A DNA stretch of 64,000 nucleotides from Gordonia effusa NBRC 100432 (GCF_000241305.1 NZ_BAEH01000035.1:1-64000); one strand, 5' to 3'; shown: positions 34,440 through 43,273, counted from the stretch's first letter. Notes: generated from the letters alone by a model not told the origin. Translations and numbers: made by a program.

Positions 34440-35497
34440 TGGTCGAACCCAATCTCGACACGGTCACTGACCGGTACGGCTTGACATGCGAGGGTCAGAC
34501 CGGCCGCGAGATCCGCATCGACGAGCGTGTCGTTCTTGCGCATCCTTACCTCCCCGGACCGTAGCGTGCACGCGCACGCACTGCAGGCGCCTTCCCGGCA
34601 CGAGTAGGGCGCGTCGAACCCCTTACTCAGCAATACGTCGAGCAGCGCGACCTCGCGCGGCCACACGAGTGTGTGGGTCTCGCCCCCAAGTTCCACTATC
34701 ACCTCAGCCGCATCCGTACCGTCCTCGAACGGGGGGATCACGATGTCGGCAAACGGATCGCCGGTCAATGACTGGAAGATTTCGGTATGAATCTTCTCGG
34801 GGGAAATCTTCACCTGCTGCATCGCGTCGCGAGCGGTTTCCATGAATTGATCCGGCCCGCACAGATAGACGTCGAAGGTGCGAAACGGACGGAAAGCGTG
34901 CGCTAAGCCGTCGACGGTCGGTACGCCTTCTCGGTCATCGAGGCTGTGAAATACGGTAAATCGATCAGGGAATTCCATCAGGATTTCCTCGATCTCCGAC
35001 CCGAATATCACGTCGTCGTGGGACCTATTCGCGTAAAAGAAGTAGATCGTCGCCGTTCCGCCGATCAGGACGGACTTCGCGATAGAAAGAAGCGGCGTCG
35101 CGCCACTACCCGCGCCAACCAGGAGCATGTCCTGATGCAGCGAGCGCGGTACAAACTTGCCCGACGGCGACAACACCGTCAGCCTGTCGCCAGCGCGTAA
35201 GTTGTCGCATATCCAGTTCGACGCGTATCCGCCGGGTACGCGCTTAACGGTGACGACCAGATTGTCATCCAGGTGGGGTGAACTCGACAACGAGTAGCAC
35301 CGGGCAACTGAACCATCAGCGCCGTCGGGGACCCGCACGGTCAGGAACTGCCCTGGCAAATAGCGAAACTTTCGGACCAGACTGTCGGGCACCGCGAGAA
35401 TCACTGAAACCGCGTCGGCGGTCTCCGCGATGACCTCGAGGACTTCGAGGGTTTGGACATGGGTATTGGTCGCGACCTGCGCAACGTCGGCACTCAT
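34436..35497 (-). CDS. ferredoxin-NAD(P)H oxidoreductase with C-terminal [2Fe-2S]
   Basis: A 353-residue electron-transfer protein. The FAD domain has RCYSLSSSP, the NAD(P) domain has LLVGAGSGATPLLSI and YLCGPDQFM, and a plant-type ferredoxin domain closes the chain with CREGACSACAC (C-x4-C-x2-C) and a final Cys in TLACQA. The layout matches KshB/PaaE-type reductases that feed electrons to oxygenases. ATG 35497 overlaps the SDR stop as ATGA. The likely partners in this cluster are the diiron AurF-like proteins, since the Baeyer-Villiger enzyme uses NADPH directly (inference). Confidence 0.93.
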   Translation of the reverse strand: MSADVAQVATNTHVQTLEVLEVIAETADAVSVILAVPDSLVRKFRYLPGQFLTVRVPDGADGSVARCYSLSSSPHLDDNLVVTVKRVPGGYASNWICDNLRAGDRLTVLSPSGKFVPRSLHQDMLLVGAGSGATPLLSIAKSVLIGGTATIYFFYANRSHDDVIFGSEIEEILMEFPDRFTVFHSLDDREGVPTVDGLAHAFRPFRTFDVYLCGPDQFMETARDAMQQVKISPEKIHTEIFQSLTGDPFADIVIPPFEDGTDAAEVIVELGGETHTLVWPREVALLDVLLSKGFDAPYSCREGACSACACTLRSGEVRMRKNDTLVDADLAAGLTLACQAVPVSDRVEIGFDQ

Positions 35498-36340
35498 AGC
35501 TCGATCCCCAGCTTCTCCCCCACCTTGAATCCGAGCCGCGCGAATGGAGCACCGATGTCCTGATAGCGCGGCCCGACGATGCGCGGTATCCCGTCGAATA
35601 CTCGAGCGTCGGGGCCGATCAACACCCGAGGCCGATTCGCTCGGACTCCGCGCAGAATGGCGCGCGCGGCCGAGTCCGGCCGGGTGAGGGCGATCATTTG
35701 GAAACCGCGATGCACGAACTCCGCTTTGTCCTCGGCGCCGACGCCACGTGCGTTGGCGACGATATTGGTCTTGATCCCACCCGGATGCACGCAAGTAACA
35801 CCGACCGGGTACTTCCCGATCTTCATTTCCTGCCGAAGTGACTCGGTGAAACCGCGGACCGCGAACTTGGCGGCGTTGTACGCGCTCTGCGTGGGAATAC
35901 CCATCAATCCGAATACGGACGAAACGTTGGCTATGTGTGCGTCACCAGACGAAATGAGATGGGGCAGAAAGGCTTTGGTGCCGTAAGCGACGCCCCAGAA
36001 GTCGATGTTCATCACCCACTCGAAGTCGTCCCAGGTCATATCTTTCACCTCGGCCCCAGCGCGACTCCGGCGTTGTTGAACAGCAAGTTGGCCCGCCGAA
36101 CTCACTGATGACATCATCGGCATGCTGATAGACAGCATCCTTGTCGGCGACGTCGAGCGGGTAGGCCACCGCCTTCACCCCGACCTTTTCGCACATCGCA
36201 GCGGTTTCGGCGACACCTACGCTATCGATATCCGAGAGCGCGAGTGCGGCTCCCTCGTCGGCCAACCGAAGCGCCAGTCCCCGGCCGATACCTGAGCCGG
36301 CGCCGGTGATCACGGCGACCTTGTCGCGAAAGTCCTTCAT
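35494..36340 (-). pseudogene. SDR gene interrupted by two 1-nt frameshifts
   Basis: The N-terminal part from ATG 36340 reads MKDFRDKVAVITGAGSGIGR, then SDIDSVGVAETAAM, up to DDVISEFGG. The C-terminal part from about 36055 down reads AEVKDMTWDDFEWVMNIDFW, then NVSSVFGLMG with the Ser and YNAAKFAVRGF with Tyr and Lys. Between them the expected NNAGVALG motif is encoded in the third frame. So one base is missing at GGCGGGCC (36090-36097) and one at GGGGCC (36052-36057). Both are in G runs, so sequencing error and real decay are both possible. If repaired, it is a 280-residue SadH-like SDR with a FGLM/MI C-terminus, in the middle of the operon. Confidence 0.85.
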
Positions 36341-36372
36341 GGTGGTTATCTCCCTCGAAAGTGGGTTGTGAG

Positions 36373-37947
36373 TCAGACCGCGGCGGGTTCCGCATTACGG
36401 GGCGCCGGCCGCGCAGCTGGGATCTTGGTGAGGAATTCATATTCCTCGGCGACGACGCGACGGGTCTCCAACCAGTACTTCCAGGTGTAGCCGGGCCATA
36501 ACGTTCGGTTGTTGCCATGTGCGTCGAGATACCAGCTTTGGCAACCCCCGGTGTTCCACACCGATTTCGACAGCTTCTGCTGGAGTTGCTCGTTATAGGC
36601 GTTCTGAACCTCCGAAAGCGGCACCATCGCATCCACGCCGCGTCGGTCGACCATTCGAATCGCTTCGCTCACATAGTGGATCTGCGACTCGATCATGAAG
36701 ACGATCGATGTGTGGCCAAGACCGGTATTGGGTCCGAGTAAGAAGAACGCATTGGGCATTCCATCAACCGAAATCCCCCGCAGCGCCTGCGGGCCATCCT
36801 CGCGGAAACGAGCGACGAGGTCAGCGCCATGCCGCCCGGTGATTTCGAGTGATTCGAACGAGTCGGTGACGTGGAAGCCCGTTCCGTAGATGATGACGTC
36901 CACTTCGCGTTTCGTGCCGTCAGCCGCGACGATCCCGGTCTCGGTCACTCGCTCGATGCCGTCGGTAATCACCGCTGACTTCGACTGATTGAGCGCGCGG
37001 TAGAACGTATTGGATCCCAGCAGCCGCTTGCAGCCCGGCCGATAGTCCGGTGTGAGTTTTCGGCGGGTATCCGGGTCGTCGATCTGCTTGCGGATATGCC
37101 GTTTGCCGATGACCTCGACCGCCTTGAGAAGTGCCGGCCGGTTATTCAGCGCATAAGCACCGGCCTCGGCACCCCAGTACAGTCCCGACCGAAAGGCTCG
37201 GCGCAGCCCCGGCACGTGGCGCAATGCCGCACGTACCGGTTCGGGAATTTCGATATTCTCCCGCGGCAGGATCCAGGCCGCGGTGCGCTGATAAAGCTGC
37301 AGCTCTGCGACGTCATCGACGATTTGCGGAACGAACTGGACCGCACTTGCTCCCGTTCCAATAACCGCGACCTTCTTGCCGTTGAGGTCTACCGAATTAT
37401 CCCACTGCGCGGAGTGGAAAGCGTGGCCGGCGAAATTATCGATTCCCGGCAGGGCGGGAATGCTGGGAATATGTAGCGCCCCGATAGCCGAGACGATGAA
37501 CTGGGTGACGTATTCCTGACCATCGGACGTCCAAATATGCCAACGCATTTCCTCATCGTCCCAGCGTCCACGCTCGGCGACTTTACCAAATGACACGTAT
37601 TTGTAGATGTCATACTTGGTCGCCACCTCGCGCAGGTAGTCGAAGATTTCCGGCTGGTACGACCATACGCGCTGCCAGTTCGATCTCGGCTCGAATGAAT
37701 AGGAGTAGAGGTGAGTCGGTACGTCGCAGGCCGCGCCGGGATAGATATTGTCCCGCCAGGTTCCGCCTACGTCATCACCCTTTTCCAGGATTATGAAGTC
37801 GCTGCGTCCCTGTTTAGTCAACTCGATCCCCATGCCAAGCCCGGAAAAGCCAGATCCGATGATCAGTACACCAGTGCGAATGATTTCCTTGGGCGGCTTG
37901 GTCCTACCCTTACGACCAGCTGGCTTAGCCGTTGACTTGGTTGCCAT
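36373..37947 (-). CDS. Baeyer-Villiger / flavin-binding monooxygenase
   Basis: A 524-residue FAD/NADPH oxygenase. The first Rossmann motif is IIGSGFSGLGMGI (about 29-41), then LEKGDDVGGTWRDN. The Baeyer-Villiger fingerprint FAGHAFHSAQWD (FxGxxxHxxxW) is next, with the second Rossmann motif VIGTGASAVQFVP. YGTGFHVTDSF and LLGPNTGLGHTS follow. A Lys/Arg-rich N-terminal tail of about 22 residues is extra. Relatives include MymA (Rv3083) and EtaA. It would insert oxygen next to ketones or oxidise sulfur/nitrogen groups. A perfect inverted repeat lies 46-68 bp upstream. Confidence 0.93.
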   Translation of the reverse strand: MATKSTAKPAGRKGRTKPPKEIIRTGVLIIGSGFSGLGMGIELTKQGRSDFIILEKGDDVGGTWRDNIYPGAACDVPTHLYSYSFEPRSNWQRVWSYQPEIFDYLREVATKYDIYKYVSFGKVAERGRWDDEEMRWHIWTSDGQEYVTQFIVSAIGALHIPSIPALPGIDNFAGHAFHSAQWDNSVDLNGKKVAVIGTGASAVQFVPQIVDDVAELQLYQRTAAWILPRENIEIPEPVRAALRHVPGLRRAFRSGLYWGAEAGAYALNNRPALLKAVEVIGKRHIRKQIDDPDTRRKLTPDYRPGCKRLLGSNTFYRALNQSKSAVITDGIERVTETGIVAADGTKREVDVIIYGTGFHVTDSFESLEITGRHGADLVARFREDGPQALRGISVDGMPNAFFLLGPNTGLGHTSIVFMIESQIHYVSEAIRMVDRRGVDAMVPLSEVQNAYNEQLQQKLSKSVWNTGGCQSWYLDAHGNNRTLWPGYTWKYWLETRRVVAEEYEFLTKIPAARPAPRNAEPAAV

Positions 37948-37992
37948 AGTCTCAATTTCTCCTGACTAATTGCGAGCGAGGCATGCTCACAT

Positions 37993-38015
37993 CGCGACAC
38001 GAGAGTCGTGTCGCG
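37993..38015. promoter_or_regulatory. perfect inverted repeat between hydrolase and monooxygenase genes
   Basis: CGCGACACGA (37993-38002), GAG, TCGTGTCGCG (38006-38015): a perfect 10-bp repeat with 3-nt centre. No U-run follows in the direction of transcription. It may be an operator for the monooxygenase promoter or an intra-operon processing hairpin. Confidence 0.6.
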
Positions 38016-38050
38016 GTTGATGTTTTTCAAAAATGAATGCCCGAAGTGGT

Positions 38051-38944
38051 CTAGGCGGGGACGGCTTGCAACTCTCTCGCACGGGCACTGTTCGCGCGAA
38101 CCAGCACGCCAACCTCCCGAATCACCACCGCCGGTCGCTCGTGCGGGATTATGTGACCGGCACTGGGCTCTTCGAGGAGCAGCGCGCCGGCAATTCCTTC
38201 GGCGATCCGCCGGCTGTGTCGCGTTCGGGTGAGTCGGTCTTTCGACCCGCTCAGCACTACCGTGGGAATCGAGTCAAAGGCCGACAAGAGATGGCTGCGC
38301 TCGTGCAGCAATAGCGCTATTCCGAGGTCTGCCATCACTGTCGCGTCCACCGACCGCATCTGCTCGATCGTCTCTTCCAGATGCGATCTCGAGGCGGCCC
38401 CGCCGTAGAGCCTGCGGCGCATCAGGAGCCGAGTTAACCCGGTGTTTTTCATCAGATGTGGGCGATTGAGCCGCAGCACCCAGGGCGCGGCGGAGATGAA
38501 TCCGGGCAGGTGTTTGACCGGTGACCACAGCGCGCCCGACGAGGTACTTGCGAAGACCACACCCGACACCCGTTCTGCGAGCAGATCGGGCCAGTGTTCC
38601 GCGAGGGCCATGAGTACCATCCCGCCGAGCGAATGCCCGACCAGGACGAGGTCGCCGTCGGGTGCACAGACTTCGATTACCTTCTTGAGGTCGGCTGCCA
38701 ACCGTGGGAGAGTCGCGCTCCCCACGGGGCCACCGCTGGAGGCGCCGTGCCCGCGGGCATCAAGAGCCACCGTCCGCACGTGCGCGCCCAGCTCACTGTG
38801 CAGACCCGCTACAACGTCATCCCACAACCCGCCGGCCAGCGTCCAACCATGCGTGAACACGACCGTCGTCGGCGCATCAGGTGAGCCGATGACTTCAACG
38901 TTCAACTCCGCATGGTCGTCGGTATGAACCGTCTGCCTACTCAC
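38051..38944 (-). CDS. alpha/beta-hydrolase
   Basis: A 297-residue soluble hydrolase: FTHGWTLAGGLWDDV, LDARGHGASSG, GHSLGGMVLMALA with the nucleophilic Ser, SGSKDRLT with the acid and SAGHIIPHERP with the His. A helical cap with MRRRLYGGAA separates strands. It resembles hydrolases paired with flavin monooxygenases (as LipR with MymA in mycobacteria), which would cleave the ester formed by Baeyer-Villiger oxidation (inference). ATG 38944 overlaps the stop of the diiron gene upstream by 4 bp. Confidence 0.88.
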   Translation of the reverse strand: MSRQTVHTDDHAELNVEVIGSPDAPTTVVFTHGWTLAGGLWDDVVAGLHSELGAHVRTVALDARGHGASSGGPVGSATLPRLAADLKKVIEVCAPDGDLVLVGHSLGGMVLMALAEHWPDLLAERVSGVVFASTSSGALWSPVKHLPGFISAAPWVLRLNRPHLMKNTGLTRLLMRRRLYGGAASRSHLEETIEQMRSVDATVMADLGIALLLHERSHLLSAFDSIPTVVLSGSKDRLTRTRHSRRIAEGIAGALLLEEPSAGHIIPHERPAVVIREVGVLVRANSARARELQAVPA

Positions 38945-39945
38945 GCAGGCACCGAGCGCTTACGACCTGCTTTTATTTCAGCAACGATATCGTCGGGTAG
39001 TGAACGCGACATGAGCAAGACTCGGGTACTCGCGCGGCCTTTGATGAAACCTGCTTCATAGCAGAAACGCAGCAATGGTTCTCCCGCGAAGACCGCACGT
39101 TCTCGATACTCGGGATTGCGCTGACTTTCGAGCAGACCACGGAAATATCCAACACCGATGGAACGGTAAACCTTAGGGTTCACCAGCGCGGGTAGCACTC
39201 CGAACACCATCACCGAGAACAATCCACGATGAACCGCGTTATAGACCTTGCCATGTGCTTGCATCGACCGCACCAGCTCTTCGCGGGCATAGGTAATGTG
39301 CCGAGCCTCTTCTAATACGTGGATCTTCATCAGTTGCCGCAAATGTGGCTGAATCGACTCGTCGATACTCGCCTCACGCTGCAGTCGATCGAGTATTTCT
39401 TCGATTAGCAGCGTGCCCGCGTATGAGGCGGGACCTAAGGGCACCAGCCCAACCAATCGCATCATCTTCATCATGCGCTTCGGGTAGGTGTAAGGCGGCA
39501 GGCCGGACTTATTAACCATGCGGCTGAACATCGTCGAATGCCTAGTCTCTTCGCCGACTTCGGCGAGAGCATATCTGCAATGGTCGTTCACCAATTCGGG
39601 GTTCTCCATTACCGCCCGCATCAGCATCATCGATAAACCGACCTCCGCGTACAGACCGAAACTGAGGACGGCAACCGTCTCGTGGCGGCCCAGATCGTTC
39701 TGCTCTTCTTCGGTCAATTCCGACCAGATTTTCGTGCCGTACAACGTCTGGCGATGAGGCGGGGCCCAGAGCTTGTCGTCGGCGAGCGGCTGATCCCAGT
39801 CAATGTCCAGCTCTGGGTTGTAAGCACGTTCAGCGGTAGACCGCAGCAAACGTTCGGCCGTCTTCTGGCGGTCGCCGACTCTGCGTCCGTTGGCTGCCGA
39901 CGCGCCAGCTGTGTTCACGATCTCGGGTGTCATCTCAGTTGTCAT
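38941..39945 (-). CDS. AurF-like diiron oxygenase, complete ligand set
   Basis: A 334-residue all-helical protein. Ligand motifs in order: GRHE (E89), EETRH (E133, H136), IEE (E182/E183) and IHVLEEARH (H209, E213, H216). The spacing H-x3-E-x2-H and E-x2-H equals that of AurF, the p-aminobenzoate N-oxygenase, so a carboxylate/His-bridged diiron site is expected. ATG 39945 is chosen because GGAG is 5 bp upstream; the open frame extends further without support. It needs electrons, probably from the ferredoxin reductase at 34436-35497. The substrate may be a fatty acyl chain rather than an amine, given the neighbours (inference). Confidence 0.85.
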   Translation of the reverse strand: MTTEMTPEIVNTAGASAANGRRVGDRQKTAERLLRSTAERAYNPELDIDWDQPLADDKLWAPPHRQTLYGTKIWSELTEEEQNDLGRHETVAVLSFGLYAEVGLSMMLMRAVMENPELVNDHCRYALAEVGEETRHSTMFSRMVNKSGLPPYTYPKRMMKMMRLVGLVPLGPASYAGTLLIEEILDRLQREASIDESIQPHLRQLMKIHVLEEARHITYAREELVRSMQAHGKVYNAVHRGLFSVMVFGVLPALVNPKVYRSIGVGYFRGLLESQRNPEYRERAVFAGEPLLRFCYEAGFIKGRASTRVLLMSRSLPDDIVAEIKAGRKRSVPA

Positions 39946-40031
39946 GATTTCTCCGTACTCGCGGTACCACATACTTTGAATAACATTGTGTCCTGCTTCA
40001 CTCTCGACTGTCAATAGCCTCAGGTGTGCGC

Positions 40032-41039
40032 CTATTTCCGCTCTGCCGAGCGGGCCGTACGCGGCATCGAAGCGGGGATCGGCAGCACGCGACCCCGGCG
40101 GAGAATGGCGCGTTCGGTTGCCGAACCGAATAGACCGTGCTCCATGCCGAAGCGCACAAAGGAATCAGTCATCGCACGAGCGCGCAAGGCGAACTGGTCG
40201 GTTCGTTTCGCCATCCGCAACCCGTCACGCGCCGCGATACCGATAGCCGGATACACAGCACCATTGAGCACAATCGGATACAGACCTGCGACGAAGACCG
40301 CTAGAACATGCCCGCCGACAAACAGAGACACCGCCTTCGAATTCTCGATCGCGGCGATCAACTCCGAACGGGAGAACTCGATATGTCGTTCGTCGGACAT
40401 CTCGTGAATACGCATCGTCTGCCGGACATGTGGTTGGAGCGATGGATCCGATGCCATCGCGACCGCGAAACTATGAACGGCCTCTTGAATCATCAGAATC
40501 GTACCGGCGGTGAGGAAGCCCGTGGGTAGGAATAAAATAGTCTTCGACAGCACTTTGGCCCCGGCATTGCTGCGATTGTTGAAGAGGCCCGTTTTATTCA
40601 CCAGCCGCGAGAACATCGCACTATTGCGCGTCTCTTCCTGGATCGCCTTGAGTGTGTACCGCGTGTAGTCATCCATCAAATCTGGGTTCTCCGCGATATT
40701 GCGGAACATCAGCAGTGTCAGCGCGCTCTCGGCAAGAATGCCCAGATTGAGGATGCTGGCCAACTCGTGTCGCCCCAGCTCACGTCGCTGAACGCCGTTG
40801 AGTAGCTTCCACGCCGGACTGCCGTAGAGCGACGACAACCTGGCCGGCAGCCAATCCAGATCGTCGTCGGCGGGCAGCGTCCAGTCGACGTCGAGATCAC
40901 CGTCGTAGGCCTCCTCGGCCGATGACATGAGTAGCCGCTGAGCGGTTCGCCGACGTTCGGAGATATGACTACGGTGCCGAACCGGCCGACCGTCGACGGT
41001 GCGCGGGACTTCCTTACTGAAGTCTTCGTTGTTATCCAC
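40032..41039 (-). CDS. AurF-like paralogue with altered metal ligands
   Basis: A 335-residue paralogue of the preceding diiron protein, aligned over its whole length (SERRRTAQRLLMSSAEEAYD; QEETRNSAMFSRLVNKTGLF). Two ligand positions differ: EETRH has become EETRN (N139), and IHVLEEARH has become IHEMSDERH, placing Asp where the bridging Glu is expected (His and the last His remain). It may be catalytically changed, bind a single metal, or serve as a non-catalytic partner. GTG 41039 overlaps by one base the TAG of the reductase gene upstream, with GGAG about 8 bp before. Confidence 0.82.
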   Translation of the reverse strand: MDNNEDFSKEVPRTVDGRPVRHRSHISERRRTAQRLLMSSAEEAYDGDLDVDWTLPADDDLDWLPARLSSLYGSPAWKLLNGVQRRELGRHELASILNLGILAESALTLLMFRNIAENPDLMDDYTRYTLKAIQEETRNSAMFSRLVNKTGLFNNRSNAGAKVLSKTILFLPTGFLTAGTILMIQEAVHSFAVAMASDPSLQPHVRQTMRIHEMSDERHIEFSRSELIAAIENSKAVSLFVGGHVLAVFVAGLYPIVLNGAVYPAIGIAARDGLRMAKRTDQFALRARAMTDSFVRFGMEHGLFGSATERAILRRGRVLPIPASMPRTARSAERK

Positions 41040-42364
41040 TAGCCTGCTCCTTCTCTCTGATCTGCGTTGTCCGCTCGCACCGGCGGGCTCTCGGAAAGAC
41101 ATTCGACCTCCACCCGCGCACCGACTGCCCGTAGTCGGGGAATAAGTGCATCGCCCATCGCCACCGCGGGGGTTAGCACGCCCCCGAACGGCGAGAGCCG
41201 GTCGGTGTCGAGCGCGAGCGCCAGCCCCGCCTGCGAGAAGATGACCGCCGTCGCGGCGTATCCGGGATCACCCGCCATGGCAAACGTCGCTCGATAGCGA
41301 ACGCCCCGGGTGGTGCGGGTATAAGTCTCGAAGGTGAAGTGTCCCTTCGCCCGACTCTTGACACTCGGACCGCTGCCCGACTTCGGCAAGAGCGCGTCGG
41401 TGAACCACTCGGGTACGAATTTCACCAGCGTGGCGAGCGGCATCATCGACAGGCCGCCGGCCATTATCAGTGCTGGAATAAGGGAAAATGGCCCGACCGG
41501 CACCGTCATGACCTCGCAGTACTTAAATCGGCGGCCATACGACCAGTCGGTCAAGGTATTGCTGCGTCGCACCACCCGACTGTTGTGGGGACCCATAAAG
41601 AATCCGCCGGCCCATCCGCGCAGCCCCTCGTCGACGTGGCGCAATGCGACCAGACGACCATCGTTCTGGCGCCCGAGTGCGGGCTCCTCAGTACGGCGGT
41701 CACTGTGCGTATACGGATCCAGCGCATTTCGCAGGGCAACTCGATCAGCCGCCATCGCACGTCCATGCGCCAAGCCCGACGCCGCGGTGCCGCCGCTGAA
41801 CCCACCCCGGACGCGCCGCACCACCATCGTCGTTTCGGTGAGTTCACCAGCGTCGTCGCGCCGCGCTTGGGCGTGCAGCAGATGGACGAGCAAATCCGAG
41901 GGGACCGAATCGAATCCGCTGCTGTGCACGATGCGCGCGCCAGTGCGTCTGGCAGTTTCGGCGAAGTTGAGGATGCTTTCCCGGACGAATAGCGGCTCGC
42001 CGGTGAGATCGGCATAGTCGGTGCCCGCCTGCGCACATGCCCGAACGACCTCCATGCCGTAGTGCGTGTACGGGCCAACGGTTGTCACAACCACCTTGGC
42101 CGATGCTGCCATCGCGTCGACCGTCGACGGTCGTTCGACGTCGACGATCATCGTGTCGACGTTGGCGCCACGTTCAGCGCAGCGCTGCGCGACGACGTCG
42201 AGTTTGACTTGGTTGCGACCGGCCAGCGCGATCCTGAATCCGGCCGGCGCGGCCTCTGCCAGCGCGGACGCGGTGAGCTGGCCGACGAATCCGGTCGCGC
42301 CCAAGAGGATCAGATCGTAGTGCCTGCTTCTAGCTGTCGGGGACTTCCGTGATTTCGTCGCCAC
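41039..42364 (-). CDS. saccharopine-dehydrogenase-like (trans-acting enoyl reductase-like) protein
   Basis: A 441-residue protein. The N-terminal Rossmann fold has LLGATGFVGQLTASALAE and ALAGRNQVKLD, followed by TTVGPYTHYGMEVVRACAQA, GTDYADLTGE and HSSGFDSVPSDLLVHLL. This set is shared with the mycobacterial trans-acting enoyl reductase Rv2953 and its paralogue Rv2449c, which act on lipid or polyketide intermediates. Length is normal. GTG 42364 is chosen because GGGAGG ends 7 bp upstream. It is the first gene of the leftward lipid-oxidation operon and is divergent from the DUF4873 gene. Confidence 0.88.
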   Translation of the reverse strand: MATKSRKSPTARSRHYDLILLGATGFVGQLTASALAEAAPAGFRIALAGRNQVKLDVVAQRCAERGANVDTMIVDVERPSTVDAMAASAKVVVTTVGPYTHYGMEVVRACAQAGTDYADLTGEPLFVRESILNFAETARRTGARIVHSSGFDSVPSDLLVHLLHAQARRDDAGELTETTMVVRRVRGGFSGGTAASGLAHGRAMAADRVALRNALDPYTHSDRRTEEPALGRQNDGRLVALRHVDEGLRGWAGGFFMGPHNSRVVRRSNTLTDWSYGRRFKYCEVMTVPVGPFSLIPALIMAGGLSMMPLATLVKFVPEWFTDALLPKSGSGPSVKSRAKGHFTFETYTRTTRGVRYRATFAMAGDPGYAATAVIFSQAGLALALDTDRLSPFGGVLTPAVAMGDALIPRLRAVGARVEVECLSESPPVRADNADQREGAG

Positions 42365-42425
42365 CTGACATCCTCCCAATCAGTGCACAATCTGTGGTCT
42401 ACGCCACCAACGTGTGCGGTACTTA

Positions 42426-42440
42426 AGGTACCGTATACCT
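42426..42440. promoter_or_regulatory. operator-like palindrome in the divergent promoter of the lipid cluster
   Basis: AGGTA, five bases, TACCT (42426-42440) inside ACTTAAGGTACCGTATACCT. It lies between the leftward operon (start 42364) and the DUF4873 gene (start 42490). The CTTAAG-GTA core is also seen in the operator at 29461-29482, suggesting related TetR-type recognition. No regulator gene is adjacent here. Confidence 0.45.
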
Positions 42441-42489
42441 AGATTCCCGGAAAAGGAACAGCCCTGTTCCCGCGAGAAAGAAGGTCAGA

Positions 42490-42849
42490 ATGTCCACACC
42501 GGCGGACGACGCACACTTTCACGACGACCCGCACGAAGAATCCGACTACATCGGGCCGGCGACGATCATCGTGCGCGGCACCGAGATCGAGGTAGATGTC
42601 GAGCTGCGGGGATACCGGGAGCCGATTGACGGCATCTTCCGCTGGATTGGTCGCGCCCAACCGAACGCCGAACTGGCCGAAATCGTCGGCGACCTACAGC
42701 GGATGCCAGCGGTGATCCGCACGCCGCACAGTTCGCGGGAGGGGCATGTAGGCGACGTCGACTTCTGGGGCCGCTACCGAGTCATCGGCAAGAGCACGCC
42801 GCCGTTCAAGGTCGCAACCGAACTCGCCGACGTCGAGGCGGCCGAGTAG
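42490..42849 (+). CDS. DUF4873-like protein
   Basis: A 119-residue protein. The core YIGPATIIVRGTEIEVDVEL, GYREPIDGIFRWIGR and DVDFWGRYRVIGKSTPPF matches the small beta-rich domain I know as DUF4873, often fused to the C-terminus of flavin monooxygenases. A free-standing copy facing a Baeyer-Villiger monooxygenase operon fits that association. The N-terminus is His/Asp-rich. AAGG is about 5 bp before ATG 42490. It likely assists or binds the substrate of the cluster (inference). Confidence 0.75.
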   Translation: MSTPADDAHFHDDPHEESDYIGPATIIVRGTEIEVDVELRGYREPIDGIFRWIGRAQPNAELAEIVGDLQRMPAVIRTPHSSREGHVGDVDFWGRYRVIGKSTPPFKVATELADVEAAE

Positions 42850-42931
42850 CGAAATAATGCCGGGAACATCTGTCAGAAGCAGCGAACGCTGCGGCAGCGT
42901 GGCGGATCCACCGGCTGAACTCTTCGTCGAG

Positions 42932-43273
42932 TCACTTTCGCCATATGCGGCGGTATTCGGCGTATATGGGGCGGTATTCGGATAGTTGTTTGACGTAATG
43001 ATCGTAGTACTCGTCGGTTTCCGACTGCAGTCTTCGCGGCGTACTGTTGGCGATCCGGTTTATTGCATCAAGTAGGTCCGGCTCGTCTCTAGCGCCCGGC
43101 AGACCTTTGTATAACGCCGCCTCTTCCTTAAAGCGTGAATAGTCCGGAGGCAAGTATCCAAGCTCAATAGCATCGTCTATGGCCCTATTGAAAGAGTACT
43201 CGGACGCCCACCAAAGGAGATTATCATTCGTTTCTGATTCTCCCATAGAACCCAAATATATTGCGTGGACCAT
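42932..43273 (-). CDS. small unknown protein next to the effector operon
   Basis: A 113-residue predominantly helical, Tyr- and acid-rich protein (SETDEYYDHYVKQLSEYRPI, then YAEYRRIWRK at the end). ATG 43273 is chosen because AGGAGGGG lies about 9 bp upstream; TTG 43282 is too close to it. The base composition is clearly AT-richer than the core genome, as for the 5' island. No family is recognised. About 195 bp separate it from the 183-residue gene; that gap holds no gene I can support. A small acidic protein in this place could be an orphan immunity protein, but this is only a guess. Confidence 0.5.
   Translation of the reverse strand: MVHAIYLGSMGESETNDNLLWWASEYSFNRAIDDAIELGYLPPDYSRFKEEAALYKGLPGARDEPDLLDAINRIANSTPRRLQSETDEYYDHYVKQLSEYRPIYAEYRRIWRK

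Noticed and set aside
42932-43273. toxin-antitoxin module
   Set aside because: A single small gene with no coupled partner and no toxin or antitoxin family feature.
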